Notes under the pieces: model-generated | What the model saw: only the letters and a program-made list of their open reading frames with translations | Database searches by the model: none | Told to the model about the DNA's origin: nothing | Part shown: piece by piece, positions 41,201 through 44,590 of the stretch | How the letters are laid out: every line of letters begins with the position of its first letter | Position numbering within the stretch: position 1 is the first letter of the stretch | Made by a program: the position numbers and the translations under genes | Source: Symbiodinium natans | Taxonomy: Eukaryota; Sar; Dinophyceae; Suessiales; Symbiodiniaceae | Length of the DNA: 64,000 nucleotides | Assembly: GCA_905221605.1 (NCBI GenBank) | Contig: CAJNDS010002111.1 | Span: 606,118-670,117 of the forward strand | Direction: 5' to 3'

Positions 41201-42358
41201 AACCCTAAACCCTATCTCCAGGTGGGTGAGCTCCTGTCTTCCACCCCGGGCTGGTCGGAGGTGCTGGGGTCCATCAACGTCCGGGGACCTGGGCACAAAC
41301 TTCGGTTTAGGGATTGGGGTTTAGGGTTTAGGGTTTGAGGTTTGGGTTTAGGGTTTGGGGTGTAGGGTTTAGGGTTTGAGGTTTGGGTTTAGGGTTTGTG
41401 GGGGTTTCCCATATTGGGGGTATTTGTTTCGGGCGCTCCTATAAAGACAAGGAGGATGACTAGTTTTTCAGGGTATTTCAGGGCTGCTCTTGTTGGAGCA
41501 TGGCCACATGGAGTTCGGGGCGCAGGGTTGGCTTAGGCTCGATTCTTCTTCCTGTTGGTTTGCACGGACTGAAGGAGTCTCGCTGAAGCAGCTCGTCATC
41601 CAATTACACTTGCTTCCTGCTAGTCACTCTCTGGTCTCTCTCATATTTTAAGGCCCTTCCTGCCCGACAGTACACCCCCAAGCGCTGGAATTTCGTATTC
41701 CCTAGACCCTGACTCCCATCCCGAATGGGTTGTAGTACTAGCAATACTACTCATTTTCTTTCGTGAGCTACGACCCAACAGAGAGTGTAGCAGGCTTCGT
41801 GGAGCTTTACGGGTTTAAGTGTTCCTTTGCCGGCTTCTTTCTAGCTCGGCTTTGATTGTCGTGCCTCGTAGAGACCAGCTTCCGAATCCTGTTCTTAAGG
41901 CAGGTCGGTTCCGGGAACCCGTAGACTACAAACCGCCAACAGGTTGCCGGACACCGGAATTTTTTTTATGTGCGGGGAACCGCTAAACGCAAGTGGTGGC
42001 AAGCTAGCCTCGTTGTGTGCAGACACAAACCATGTCTTCTCTTAAGCCGAACCCGCTTGCTGGTGTTCGTGAGGGGCTGAGGATTCTTGGGCAGGCCATA
42101 ACGTTGAAATACATGCGTCATCACAGCTGCATCCTCGGCTCCCAACGAAAACTGCCATTGTTATGCTGGCCCTGTGCATCGCACACCTGAACAGCCCTTG
42201 CAAGTCTTTAGCAATCCCTAAACCCCAAACCCTGAACCCTAAACCCTAAACCACCCAAGCCCGGTTTAGCCCGTCCGAGGACATACAGGGCTTGCACAGG
42301 GAGCAGCTGGGTCACGGGCTCAGCAGCGCTGTTCAAGGGGGCTCGGCAGGGACGTCGG
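2851..42358 (+). CDS. SAPS-domain (PPP6R-like) split gene, about 20 exons
   Basis: This is the reassembled span of a gene for a SAPS-domain protein, the family of protein phosphatase 6 regulatory subunits (PPP6R in animals, SIT4-associated proteins in yeast), cytosolic scaffolds that bind the PP6 catalytic subunit. Seen: short open segments in order match successive family blocks, including [60 protein letters not shown] and GYMGHL. Phases are compatible across most inferred junctions. Introns mostly begin GC, some GA or GT, and end AG, usually followed by G. ATG 2851 is a possible start, but an upstream exon could supply the usual N-terminal FW. The regions 14.7-18.7 kb and 22.2-33.8 kb are incompletely resolved, and the C-terminus beyond 42.36 kb is unknown. 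The alignment is against family motifs recalled from memory, not a database search. Confidence 0.82.
2950..3190 (-). repeat. TTTAGGG then TTTTAGGG (8-mer) array
   Basis: From 3012 to 3188 the unit is the 8-mer TTTTAGGG, the Chlamydomonas-type telomere unit, in about 21 clean copies. Confidence 0.9.
4069..4131 (+). CDS. Exon-like island ending in stop
   Basis: After CCCCAG it reads [20 protein letters not shown] then TAA. It lies between CCCTAAA and TTTAGGG repeats, inside SAPS intron A-B. Unassigned. Confidence 0.3.
   Translation, partial: GVATLAGEYSRLELLWKWSG
4335..4555 (+). repeat. CCCTAAA array
   Basis: About 30 copies with a few CCCCAAA and CCCTATA variants; TTTAGGG (4655-4745) follows in the opposite orientation. 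Confidence 0.9.
4760..4837. mobile_element. M4 element (diverged copy)
   Basis: CAGGACCCAGAG at the left and CTCCTGGGTCTAG at the right form imperfect inverted ends like the other M4 copies. Confidence 0.4.
5778..5843 (+). CDS. Exon-like island (YFERPRH)
   Basis: After ACGTCAG it reads [21 protein letters not shown] and TAA. Unique sequence on both sides. It resembles the island at 1207 in YF[DE]RPR. Confidence 0.35.
   Translation, partial: DNHYFQANLREYFERPRHLHV
6484..6543 (+). other. tRNA-related fragment
   Basis: GGGTTTCGAGCCCCG followed by TTCTCACCA resembles a tRNA T-arm and 3' end with encoded CCA (one extra T in the loop). GGTGTGG at the 5' side pairs with most of CTCACC. There is no anticodon arm, so it is at best a degenerate tRNA or SINE piece. 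Confidence 0.3.
6612..6895. repeat. GA-rich purine tract
   Basis: (GA)n with GAAA interruptions over about 280 bp, split by a short unique piece at 6775-6810. Open frames here are artefacts. Confidence 0.9.
6896..8208. other. Mostly unique DNA with small repeats
   Basis: It contains a TATATA run (7286-7312), a CCCTAAA array (7465-7535) and two tandem copies of a CTTCAGAGCTTTGGGGT-type unit near 7880-7915. I see no gene. Confidence 0.4.
8209..8294 (+). CDS. Exon-like island
   Basis: After GTATAG the frame reads [20 protein letters not shown] then [16 protein letters not shown] array follows. Unassigned. Confidence 0.3.
8558..8672. mobile_element. M5 repeat copy
   Basis: It shares GGCCCT(T/C)AT, GGTCCCCAAAC and AATCCCATGAAAG-like blocks in order with 38351-38468, and the first two blocks with 51530-51670. 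Ends undefined. Confidence 0.5.
8858..10285. repeat. CA-type satellite, 1.4 kb
   Basis: Successive blocks differ in unit: CACACCCA, CCCA, CGCA with a GC-alternating core (9060-9084), pure CA (9174-9256), CACACACCAA (9287-9440), CACAC (9590-9640), then CA with ACCACA breaks. GC-rich less regular DNA at 9800-10100 interrupts it. The 350-515-codon frames on both strands are artefacts. Confidence 0.95.
10340..10860 (+). repeat. CCCTAAA and CCCCTAAA arrays
   Basis: The 8-mer CCCCTAAA dominates 10482-10620; the clean 7-mer CCCTAAA dominates 10740-10858. Confidence 0.9.
10978..11165 (+). repeat. CCCTAAA array and ACTC run
   Basis: Telomeric copies to 11098, then eight ACTC units at 11116-11149, then CCCTAAA again. 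Confidence 0.85.
11314..11480 (-). repeat. TTTATAGGG (9-mer) array
   Basis: About 13 copies of a TA-inserted telomere variant, passing into TTTAGGG. Confidence 0.9.
11507..11580. mobile_element. M1 element, truncated
   Basis: It carries the left end TTGGGATGTTCCCC and the block AACAGTCCTTACTGGGGAT shared with other M1 copies. The right inverted end is missing. Confidence 0.5.
11690..11772. mobile_element. M8 repeat copy
   Basis: It shares ATTGGGTTTAAGAGGATC and a CAGG(A/C)AT(A/-)TGTT block with 53728-53790. Confidence 0.45.
11867..11978. mobile_element. M2 element
   Basis: Left end TACTTGGCGGTGCATGGG, right end CCCATGAACCTCCAAGTA. A second right-end half copy follows at 11995-12030. Confidence 0.65.
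12140..12300 (-). repeat. TTTGAGGG (8-mer) array
   Basis: About 20 copies of the telomere variant TTTGAGGG. Confidence 0.9.
12590..12635 (+). CDS. SAPS exon B (LLDEEEIIQ)
   Basis: After one base completing the codon from exon A it reads [15 protein letters not shown], the conserved 'LLDE[DE][DE][IV][IL]Q' segment of SAPS proteins. The acceptor is TCACAG. The donor appears to be GA (CAG, then GACTCG). Confidence 0.82.
12785..12844 (+). CDS. SAPS exon C
   Basis: It reads [20 protein letters not shown] and continues the family pattern Q-E-x-K-x-x-N-x-[KR]-L. The preceding intron is 149 bp with GA...AG ends, and the exon begins with G after CCGAG. The donor is GC (CAG, then GCCCAAG). An M4 element starts 27 bp downstream. 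GTATCC at 12736 is an alternative acceptor, since all three frames are open here. Confidence 0.8.
12872..12970. mobile_element. M4 element
   Basis: It carries GGGACCCGGAGTAGGCCCTT at the left and CCAGGTTACTGCTGGGCCC at the right. Begins 27 bp after the donor of SAPS exon C. Confidence 0.55.
13205..13385 (+). repeat. CCCTAAA array
   Basis: Clean copies from about 13258. Confidence 0.9.
13455..13690. mobile_element. M2 element with internal expansion
   Basis: Left end ACTTGGAGGTTCATGGGTAG is intact. The interior is expanded into several TAAGTACCCTA(A/G)GTGGGGTT units and CCCTACTT units; the right end is missing. Confidence 0.55.
13690..14545 (+). repeat. Mixed CCCTAAA-variant array
   Basis: Blocks in order: CCCCTATTAAA (13728-13945), CCCTAAA, CCCTGAA (14101-14180), CCCTAAA, CCCTGAA, CCCTAAA. 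Each block is internally uniform. Confidence 0.92.
14604..14658 (+). CDS. SAPS exon D (EFITLEP)
   Basis: It reads [18 protein letters not shown], corresponding to the family 'LV.FI.EEP' block; phase 0 joins exon C. The acceptor is AACGCAG. The donor is the telomeric repeat itself: CACCAG followed by GTTTAGGG. An alternative GC donor lies at 14637. CCCTAAA arrays precede and TTTAGGG follows directly. Confidence 0.8.
14845..14880 (+). CDS. Possible SAPS exon E
   Basis: The segment reads [14 protein letters not shown] before a stop and could match the family block around 'CEIFTCEID'. Its phase does not connect cleanly to exon D, so the boundaries are uncertain. Confidence 0.3.
14965..15690 (+). 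repeat. AAGCCTA 7-mer variant array
   Basis: About 100 copies of a unit with G in place of one telomeric C, in alternating sub-blocks of AAGCCTA, AAGCCTG and AAGCCGA. Confidence 0.93.
15691..16790. other. Unique DNA inside SAPS intron
   Basis: Short G/C runs (22 C at 16634-16655), sparse telomeric copies and one small open stretch (16357-16587, 76 codons) with no recognised product. Nothing else seen. Confidence 0.4.
16790..17042 (+). repeat. CCCCTAA and CCCCTAAA arrays
   Basis: The CCCCTAA 7-mer is tandem from about 16797 to 16930. Confidence 0.88.
17200..17361 (+). CDS. Asp-rich exon-like open segment
   Basis: An open frame of 53 codons to a TGA at 17359, with no Met, reads [18 protein letters not shown] and then an Asp run broken by four Gly (GAT and GGT repeats), ending EEEF. 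It lies between SAPS exons D and F and could encode an acidic loop of that protein, or be an independent exon. Part of the openness comes from the GAT microsatellite. Confidence 0.35.
17542..17653. mobile_element. M1 element
   Basis: Imperfect inverted ends: TTGGGATGCTCCCTCCTTGT at left, ACACCAGCAGTCCTTT-type complement at right ending GGGGGAACATTCC. Confidence 0.6.
17958..18034 (+). CDS. Exon-like island, unassigned
   Basis: After ATCAG one frame reads [20 protein letters not shown] without a stop. It sits between a CCCTAAA array (17815-17935) and TTTGGGG/TTTAGGG repeats. It falls between SAPS exons D and F, and I could not place it in the family alignment. Confidence 0.35.
18566..18700 (+). 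repeat. CCCTAAA array
   Basis: About 18 copies, 40 bp upstream of SAPS exon F. Confidence 0.92.
18741..18788 (+). CDS. SAPS exon F (LLWGFL)
   Basis: It reads [16 protein letters not shown], the family 'L..L[WY].FL....PLN' block. The acceptor is GCCGAG with exon-initial G. The donor is GC (GGGGAG, then GCGCAAG). Sixteen codons, phase 0 at both ends. Confidence 0.85.
19005..19365 (+). repeat. CCCTAAA-variant array
   Basis: CCCCTAAA, then CCCCGAAA (19045-19110), then mixed CCCCTAAA/CCCTAAA and CCCTAAAAA copies. Confidence 0.9.
19587..19655 (+). CDS. SAPS exon G (VLAGYF)
   Basis: It reads [20 protein letters not shown] then QKE, matching the 'LNPLLA.[FY]F.KV...L..[KR]' block. Phase 0 at both ends. 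Acceptor AAGAG followed by G; donor GC (AAAGAG, then GCTGGAG). CCCTAAA repeats lie upstream, and TTTAGGG starts about 20 bp downstream. Confidence 0.88.
19771..19866. mobile_element. M1 element
   Basis: Left CTTGGGATGTTCCCCCGTAT, right end AAAAGGGGGAACAA; joined directly to a CCCTAAA array. Confidence 0.6.
19866..20005 (+). repeat. CCCTAAA array
   Basis: About 19 near-perfect copies. Confidence 0.93.
20006..20079 (+). other. Island between arrays in intron G-H
   Basis: Seventy-four bases lie between CCCTAAA and TTTGGTAGGG repeats, with TTACAG and GATGTCAG/GTTTGG splice-like edges (frame [15 protein letters not shown]). Exons G and H join without it, so it may be a nested-intron scar or an alternative exon. 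Confidence 0.3.
20080..20295 (-). repeat. TTTAGGG/TTTGGGG array
   Basis: Mixed copies with a TTTGGGG-rich centre and two AGCTAGGGTT units. Confidence 0.88.
20335..20432. mobile_element. M6 element, left of exon H
   Basis: Ends GTCCCCTGTTTTCGTAAACCCC. The reverse complement aligns with 38476-38553 over most of its length. Its end forms a 23-bp perfect inverted repeat with 20551-20573. Confidence 0.55.
20461..20531 (+). CDS. SAPS exon H (VLEYL)
   Basis: It reads [20 protein letters not shown] then IHL, matching 'IV.FLK....FV..L..HI'. Joined to exon G it gives KE-VLEYL. GC donor in phase 2. The exon is bracketed by a perfect 23-bp inverted repeat (20406-20428 and 20551-20573) belonging to M6-type elements. 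Confidence 0.88.
20551..20606. mobile_element. M6 element fragment, right of exon H
   Basis: It begins GGGTTTACGAAAACAGGGGA, the exact complement of the end of the left copy. Confidence 0.5.
20645..20715 (+). CDS. Cassette-like exon candidate
   Basis: The segment has a clean ACGCAG acceptor and an AGCAG/GTAGAA donor, and reads [19 protein letters not shown]. Exon H joins exon I directly in phase without it, and inclusion would shift the frame of I. It may be a poison or alternative exon, or chance. Confidence 0.3.
21010..21125. repeat. TATA/TACA-rich tract
   Basis: TA-dinucleotide runs with ATACATTATA units. Similar tracts lie at 3600-3648, 31616-31640 and 54690-54745. Confidence 0.85.
21430..21475 (+). 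CDS. SAPS exon I ([11 protein letters not shown])
   Basis: It reads [15 protein letters not shown] after the base completing the codon from H; the family block is 'IMDLLLRLLTCIE'. The acceptor is GGGAAG with exon-initial G, the donor GC (GGTGAG, then GCCCAGG). An in-exon GT at 21471 would break the frame with exon J. Confidence 0.87.
21500..21596 (-). repeat. TTTAGGG then TTCAGGG array
   Basis: From 21528 the unit is TTCAGGG, about 10 uniform copies. Confidence 0.9.
21879..21900. repeat. 22-base G run
   Basis: Uninterrupted poly-G. Other runs: C22 at 16634-16655, G20 at 51909-51928, G16 at 57393-57408, C16 at 63372-63387. Confidence 0.9.
22181..22231 (+). CDS. SAPS exon J (IVAQLLEKW)
   Basis: It reads [17 protein letters not shown] and matches the 'VL.WLNEE.[IL]I..LV' block. 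Seventeen codons, phase 0. Acceptor TCGGAG followed by G, donor GC (GGCAG, then GCGCTTT). Confidence 0.85.
22535..22795 (+). repeat. CCCTAAA/CCCTGAA array
   Basis: Mixed CCCTAAA, CCCCAAA and CCCTGAA copies. Confidence 0.9.
22907..26378. repeat. 147-bp tandem satellite with orientation flips
   Basis: From about 23300 most units read CCCGGCTGATGCTCATGATG on the + strand. The GACGCGGTCC landmark recurs exactly every 147 bp (25431, 25578, 25725, 25872, 26019, 26166, 26313). Each unit holds two copies of the CCCGGCTGATGCTC motif, spaced 54 and 93 bp. At 22910-23280 and 23405-23530 units are in the opposite orientation. Because 147 is 49 codons, several frames on both strands stay open (one of 736 codons); these are not genes. 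Confidence 0.95.
26470..26885 (+). CDS. Possible SAPS exon(s), frame unresolved
   Basis: Several frames look protein-like here: + strand [14 protein letters not shown] near 26665 and [19 protein letters not shown] near 26837, and on the - strand a 145-codon open frame (27052 to 26615) containing [15 protein letters not shown]. The region lies where the alignment needs an exon, but I cannot choose a frame or strand. Confidence 0.25.
27867..27902 (+). CDS. Possible SAPS exon L
   Basis: After TGGCAG the frame reads [12 protein letters not shown], similar to the family 'EIIEQLLSNIF' helix, and stays open to about 27990. The donor is unclear (GC at 27900 or GT at 27903). Confidence 0.45.
28073..28133 (+). 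CDS. Exon-like open segment
   Basis: It reads [20 protein letters not shown] and is open into the next segment in the same frame. It abuts candidate exon M and may be part of it in another frame, a separate exon, or chance. No family recognised. Confidence 0.25.
28134..28194 (+). CDS. Possible SAPS exon M
   Basis: It reads [20 protein letters not shown] after CCCGAG and ends with a GC donor (ACGGAG, then GCAGAAG). Position and hydrophobic pattern suit the family '.ILLTLLE' helix that precedes the segment of exon N. The upstream junction is unresolved. Confidence 0.45.
29717..29787 (+). CDS. Exon-like island
   Basis: The frame reads [20 protein letters not shown] then PSEG, with CCCTAAA on the left and TTTAGGG on the right. 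It falls in the J-N interval of the SAPS gene. Unassigned. Confidence 0.3.
30605..30765 (-). repeat. TTTAGTGGG (9-mer) array
   Basis: About ten GGGTTTAGT copies (30637-30720) enclosed by TTTAGGG. Confidence 0.92.
30940..31363 (-). repeat. TTTAGGG arrays
   Basis: Two blocks (30940-31110 and 31205-31363) separated by about 95 bp of unique DNA with a GGAAGCCAG edge. Confidence 0.9.
32314..32571 (+). CDS. Unrecognised ORF with charged tail
   Basis: Eighty-five codons from ATG. The first half ([18 protein letters not shown]) is mixed; the second is Arg/Glu/Lys-rich because of a purine tract ([16 protein letters not shown]). It lies in a stretch almost free of telomeric repeats, just upstream of another + strand frame. 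Function unknown. Confidence 0.25.
   Translation: MRVSLDMVDDYPGQSHDTFRADCCHFVEDIRICRAGALETSPALLQRPRSERQNRESREREEKRKEEGRKEEGKPCGRHPRNPQG
32767..33258 (+). CDS. Hypothetical protein, 163 aa
   Basis: An ATG-initiated frame in non-repetitive [21 protein letters not shown] near the start, then a Gln-rich helix ([12 protein letters not shown]), then a basic half with no motif I recognise. No signal peptide or membrane segment is visible. It sits inside the large J-N interval of the SAPS gene on the same strand, so it would be a nested gene or an unrelated exon group. Confidence 0.35.
   Translation: MSGGKKASGTHATKSQHLNTAGDVTQRLIRIAAHPNEFQEAEDTSALQAQQLQSQHDPKQGVLNSPREPRRDSKWRDQNTRLVELEVTHYTIQHGSPMGRPQKHVCTLRKTRAPLDVSRIWGHAAWRVLETPRRLSQCLERGDATLACPPLTADYTCSRLLHG
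33721..33821. mobile_element. M3 element
   Basis: TTGGTAGCCCAGTGG at the left and TACTGGGCTACCA at the right are inverted ends. Ends 16 bp before SAPS exon N. Confidence 0.7.
33838..33891 (+). CDS. SAPS exon N
   Basis: It reads [18 protein letters not shown], matching '...L[RK]PRL..[FL]..LL'. Eighteen codons, phase 0. Acceptor GCAGAG followed by G, donor GC. A complete M3 element ends 16 bp upstream. Confidence 0.75.
34011..34070. mobile_element. M2 element, partial
   Basis: Left half only: TACTTGCAGGTTCATGGGTG and GTATAAGTAGGGTTATAAGT. Confidence 0.55.
34270..34405 (+). repeat. CCCTAAAA then CCCTAAA array
   Basis: Uniform 8-mer copies to about 34350, then the 7-mer; SAPS exon O follows. 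Further C-strand arrays lie at 34520-34645, 34740-34790 and 34985-35105. Confidence 0.9.
34416..34470 (+). CDS. SAPS exon O (CPVG)
   Basis: It reads [18 protein letters not shown], corresponding to the family 'T..G.L.PPVG..RL' segment. Acceptor CCCAG followed by G; GC donor in phase 1. CCCTAAA repeats lie directly upstream. Confidence 0.72.
34671..34707 (+). CDS. SAPS exon P (3' end uncertain)
   Basis: Two bases complete the codon from exon O, then it reads [11 protein letters not shown], in place of the family 'RL.VI.LIS.LL' helix. With a GA donor at 34708 the phase fits exon R and the O-P-R length matches the family closely. No AG/GC donor is present, so the 3' end is provisional. Confidence 0.5.
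34790..34896. mobile_element. M7 element
   Basis: TCTTAGTAGGGAATG at the left, TCCCTCATTCCCG...GAACC at the right, matching 40074-40160. Confidence 0.5.
35107..35197 (+). other. Exon-like island not needed by SAPS
   Basis: Between a CCCTAAA and a TTTAGGG array one frame reads [20 protein letters not shown], with CCCCAG before it and GTTTAGGG after. Exons P and R join without it. It is either an alternative exon or a by-product of nested intron insertion. Confidence 0.3.
35198..35560 (-). repeat. TTTAGGG arrays
   Basis: Two blocks (35198-35270, 35380-35560) with a CTTAGGG sub-block at 35478-35512. Confidence 0.9.
35820..36340. other. Unique DNA in intron P-R
   Basis: Overlapping open frames on both strands (109 codons +, 128 codons -), neither recognised. 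Nothing else seen. Confidence 0.35.
36521..36615. mobile_element. M4 element
   Basis: CTAGGACCGAAAGTGGGCCC at the left, TTACTCTTGGGTCTAG at the right. Confidence 0.55.
36704..36767 (+). CDS. SAPS exon R
   Basis: It reads [20 protein letters not shown] then E, the helix leading into the FF.YPW block. Acceptor GCAG followed by G; donor GA (GTGGAG, then GAGCCAG). Flanked by CCCTAAA repeats upstream and TTTAGGG downstream. Confidence 0.82.
37459..37521 (+). CDS. SAPS exon S ([14 protein letters not shown])
   Basis: It reads [20 protein letters not shown] then E. This matches the most diagnostic SAPS motif, 'FF.[YH].WNN[FL]LH..V'. Phase 0 at both ends. Acceptor GAGAG followed by G, donor GC (CTCGAG, then GCTTGCC). 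CCCTAAA upstream, TTTAGGG from 37550. Confidence 0.92.
37550..37665 (-). repeat. TTTAGGG/TTCAGGG array
   Basis: Starts 28 bp after SAPS exon S. Confidence 0.9.
38351..38468. mobile_element. M5 repeat copy
   Basis: It contains TGGCCCTTATGTTGCCTTAG and ends AATCCCATGAAAGG, as in 8558-8672. Confidence 0.5.
38476..38553. mobile_element. M6 element
   Basis: Begins GGGGTTTACGAAAATAGGGG; ends AGTGAGGACCCCAAAGAGGT. Confidence 0.5.
38617..38673 (+). CDS. SAPS exon T
   Basis: It reads [19 protein letters not shown], matching 'HLF.KC.LI..IL'. Nineteen codons, phase 0. Acceptor TGGCAG followed by G; donor GC (AAGGAG, then GCCCGGG). CCCTAAA repeats upstream, TTTAGGG downstream. Confidence 0.85.
39040..39472. 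other. Unique DNA in intron T-U
   Basis: A - strand open frame of 147 codons covers it, but it includes a 25-bp tandem repeat (39330-39392) and has no recognised domain. I see no gene. Confidence 0.35.
39473..39504 (+). CDS. SAPS micro-exon U (32 nt)
   Basis: It reads [10 protein letters not shown] plus two bases. Joined to T it gives LLKEAAWKAA, like the family 'ILEAWE.NE'. Acceptor GCCGAG followed by G; GC donor (CCGAG, then GCAGG), after which TTTAGGG begins at once. Confidence 0.78.
39938..40019 (+). CDS. SAPS exon V (GYMGHL)
   Basis: It reads [20 protein letters not shown] then GNTKSAE. GYMGHL is the near-invariant late motif of SAPS domains (GYMGHLTRIAN in animals). Acceptor GCAAG followed by G; canonical GT donor (GCAGAG, then GTCTCC). 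An M7 element lies 54 bp downstream. Confidence 0.92.
40074..40160. mobile_element. M7 element
   Basis: ACTGGTTCTTAGTAGGGG at the left and TGTTGAGAACCGGT at the right are imperfect inverted ends. Lies 54 bp after SAPS exon V. Confidence 0.6.
40752..41003 (+). CDS. Gln/Pro-rich open segment in intron V-W
   Basis: Eighty-three codons are open from a TAG at 40749 to a TAA at 41001, without a Met. The translation is basic at first ([18 protein letters not shown]), then a long Q-rich tract, then [14 protein letters not shown] and CAG are mixed and the flanks are not repeats, so it may be real. It could be an alternative exon of the SAPS gene or a separate gene. Confidence 0.35.
   Translation, partial: RPKEFRRKAQLLKTPVKQKQAYPKLLQLFPPNTRQTKEQQPQQQLQQQQQLQQQQQQPPLPPLPPTTTLRAFLKQQQKEAREP
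41087..41215 (+). repeat. CCCTAAA array
   Basis: About 18 perfect copies ending 6 bp before SAPS exon W. Confidence 0.95.
41222..41304 (+). CDS. SAPS exon W
   Basis: It reads [20 protein letters not shown] then RGPGHKL, the end of the SAPS domain ('L......W..F....L'). Acceptor CTCCAG right after a CCCTAAA array. Donor CTTCG followed by GTTTAGGG, so the telomeric repeat supplies the GT. Confidence 0.83.
41401..42210. other. Unique DNA in intron W-X
   Basis: No repeat array and no open frame worth listing. I see nothing I can name. Confidence 0.4.
42270..42358 (+). CDS. Probable SAPS-gene exon X (post-domain)
   Basis: One base completes the codon from exon W, then it reads [20 protein letters not shown] and on to a GT donor (GTCGG, then GTTTAGGG). 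The phase fits W. The sequence lies beyond the conserved domain, so there is no homology support. CCCTAAA precedes it. Confidence 0.55.
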
Positions 42359-42364
42359 GTTTAG

Positions 42365-44063
42365 GGCGAAGGCATGTGAGATTCGGGCGGCTGGGGCCTA
42401 TTTAAAGCTTCATCCTACCCAAGAAGCCTTATTTTTGAGTGGTGACTGGATCTCAGGGATAGAATCGCTTAAGAGAGGGGCAGAGGTTGTTCGAATGAGG
42501 GCCCCTTTTGGGGGGGCACTCCAACCCTGACAACCCTGGACTCTTCCACCTTGACGCCCCGACTGTAGATTCAGCATCCCCTGCCCAACCAGAAAATCCC
42601 GACCCCTCCAACAATAAATCCCCAATTGCAGAGGCTGAGTTCACGTAAGACATTCGAGCACCATCCGTGGTTCCTTTTCTCCATTCAAAACCATCTTAAG
42701 GGTTAGGCCTATTTCTAACACCTACGAAGCAAACCAAAAAAAGGGTCTCCTTCCATTCCCACAGTTGCTCAGGCTTCCTCACAGGACGCCACTGAAGCTT
42801 ACAGCCTTCGGTTAAACGATTCCTCGGCAAACAACTGTTTGTGCACTTCGCTGAGTCACCAGCTGCAGTAAACAGACCCTTCAAAGAACACCAAATTTGC
42901 CAAACGCCGCCAACATCAGCGATGCCTTCTCTGAGCCCTTTGTAGGCCCGTGCATCCCGATGACCCTTTAGAAGCAAACAGCCCACGCAAAACCACGTCA
43001 GACGACCCCACGCAAACGTTCGCAGCCTCGAATAAACCTCCGAGATACACAATCCCGCAGAAGACCCAAACTCTGCCCTATAAGCCCTACATCCATGTTT
43101 GGGGCTGTATAGGGCTTACAAGGCAGCAGTGGCTTGCCTGCGCAAAGAGAGCTTTGAGGGCTTTGGGGGGTTCCCAGAACTCCCAGAACTCCGAAGGCGG
43201 CGGCGTGCCGGCCAGCGACCGTGGCTTAGCGTCCACGAAAGCTCCGACAGCCGTGGCTCGGCGCCGACCAGATGCCCCACACCCGTTGCAAAGCCAAAAG
43301 CCCTTAAGTCTTGAGGAAACATTGGCCCTTGCATGAACCCAACGCACCCACCCAGCCCAGAAAGAATACGTTTTAAAAAACAAGGGGACATAGTTCAGCT
43401 TTGACTGTTTCTTGCTGAGCAGTTGTGATGGTCGCAGCAGCGGGTATGAACTGCAACGCTACGTTAGCGAGATGCCTGGCAAATTTCAGACCAGGACCCC
43501 TCGCAAGCTTTGGGACAAAACCCCCACCAAGCCCTAAAAGCTCTTTCGGTTGCCCAGGAGCCCGCGGCGCCTCCCCAGGAGCAGTTTGCTGTGCCGAGCT
43601 GAGTAGGAGTGCTCGCATCGCGTAGTCTCCTGTATGCTTGGCGACCCCACCTCTGATTTCCCATGATAGCCCCAAACATGCCCTGCTCCGTGACCCTCAC
43701 GCTTCAAGCCCCCAAGACCTCTCAGTGGCCCAGCAGAGCACCCCCCTTAAGATGCAGGGGCGAAGTGTGCTGGAAGAAACAGGCATGTCGGATTTGAGGG
43801 TCTTGCCCCTCGAGTGCCTCGGAAGGGCGTTGGCTCACAAGCACCCGACAGAACCTTCAGAGGTGTTTTCTTCACTTCCAAGGCCAGCCTTACAGCTCAC
43901 GAACCCATGAAGTGAGCCCCTGCTTGAGGCGTGTCCTTCCTGGAGCCAGCGAGCCGGCTCTCCAGCCAACCGCGATAAGGGCATTGTCACCGTGTATTTA
44001 AGCTTGAGGGATGTTTAGCTGAGGCGTTCCCATTCCAGCTGCAGGGGCATTTGGAACGGCAGG
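42365..44063. other. Unique DNA downstream of exon X
   Basis: Several overlapping open frames of 66-128 codons on both strands (for example - strand 43052 to 42696, + strand 42950-43336), none recognised and none clearly preferred. No telomeric array. Confidence 0.35.
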
Positions 44064-44174
44064 TACTTGGAGTTTCATGGGTAGCTATAAGTAGGGTTAT
44101 GAGTATGGTAACTATACTTCTAATCCCACTTTGGGTACTTATAACCCTACTTATAACTGCCCATGAACCTCCAG
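44064..44174. mobile_element. M2 element, complete
   Basis: TACTTGGAGTTTCATGGGTA at the left; CTGCCCATGAACCTCCAG at the right, with the shared TATAAGTAGGGTTAT core and its complement. Confidence 0.7.
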
Positions 44175-44512
44175 AAAACGGTGGGAATGGCGGGAGCCCC
44201 AAACCCGAAACTGCGGGTTCGGGCTAGCATCGCGGGCTTCTGGAGCTAGCTCTAACCACTTGAAGAGGGCTTTCCTTTCTTGCGTAGAAGGCTTCAGGGC
44301 GTGATGTAGGCCCACCGGGAAACCACCAGTTTGTTCAGGCGCCGGGTTTAATGTTTACGGTGTAGGGCCTTAGTGACTGCTGACAACACGGTAGTGTGAA
44401 AGCCATGGTGTTGAGGCTGGGCGCTTGCGTTGGAGAGCTCTGTTTTGTTGGGGCTCGCAATTAACAGAAAAACCCTGAAAATCCCACATCCCGAAACCGC
44501 AATCTTTATCAG

Positions 44513-44590
44513 GTCATGACGGGCCGGAAGACCTACCTCGCTGAGGAGCCCACAGACCTGCAGGACCGTCGCAAGAGCAGCACGACCGGA
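44513..44590 (+). CDS. Exon-like island
   Basis: After TTTATCAG the frame reads VMTGRKTYLAEEPTDLQDRR. A second frame (GHDGPEDLPR) would be in phase with exon X, but only if spliced out before a TGA. A further open bit (MAAQARPSDLLSGR) lies at 44734-44780 before TTTAGGG. Confidence 0.3.
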
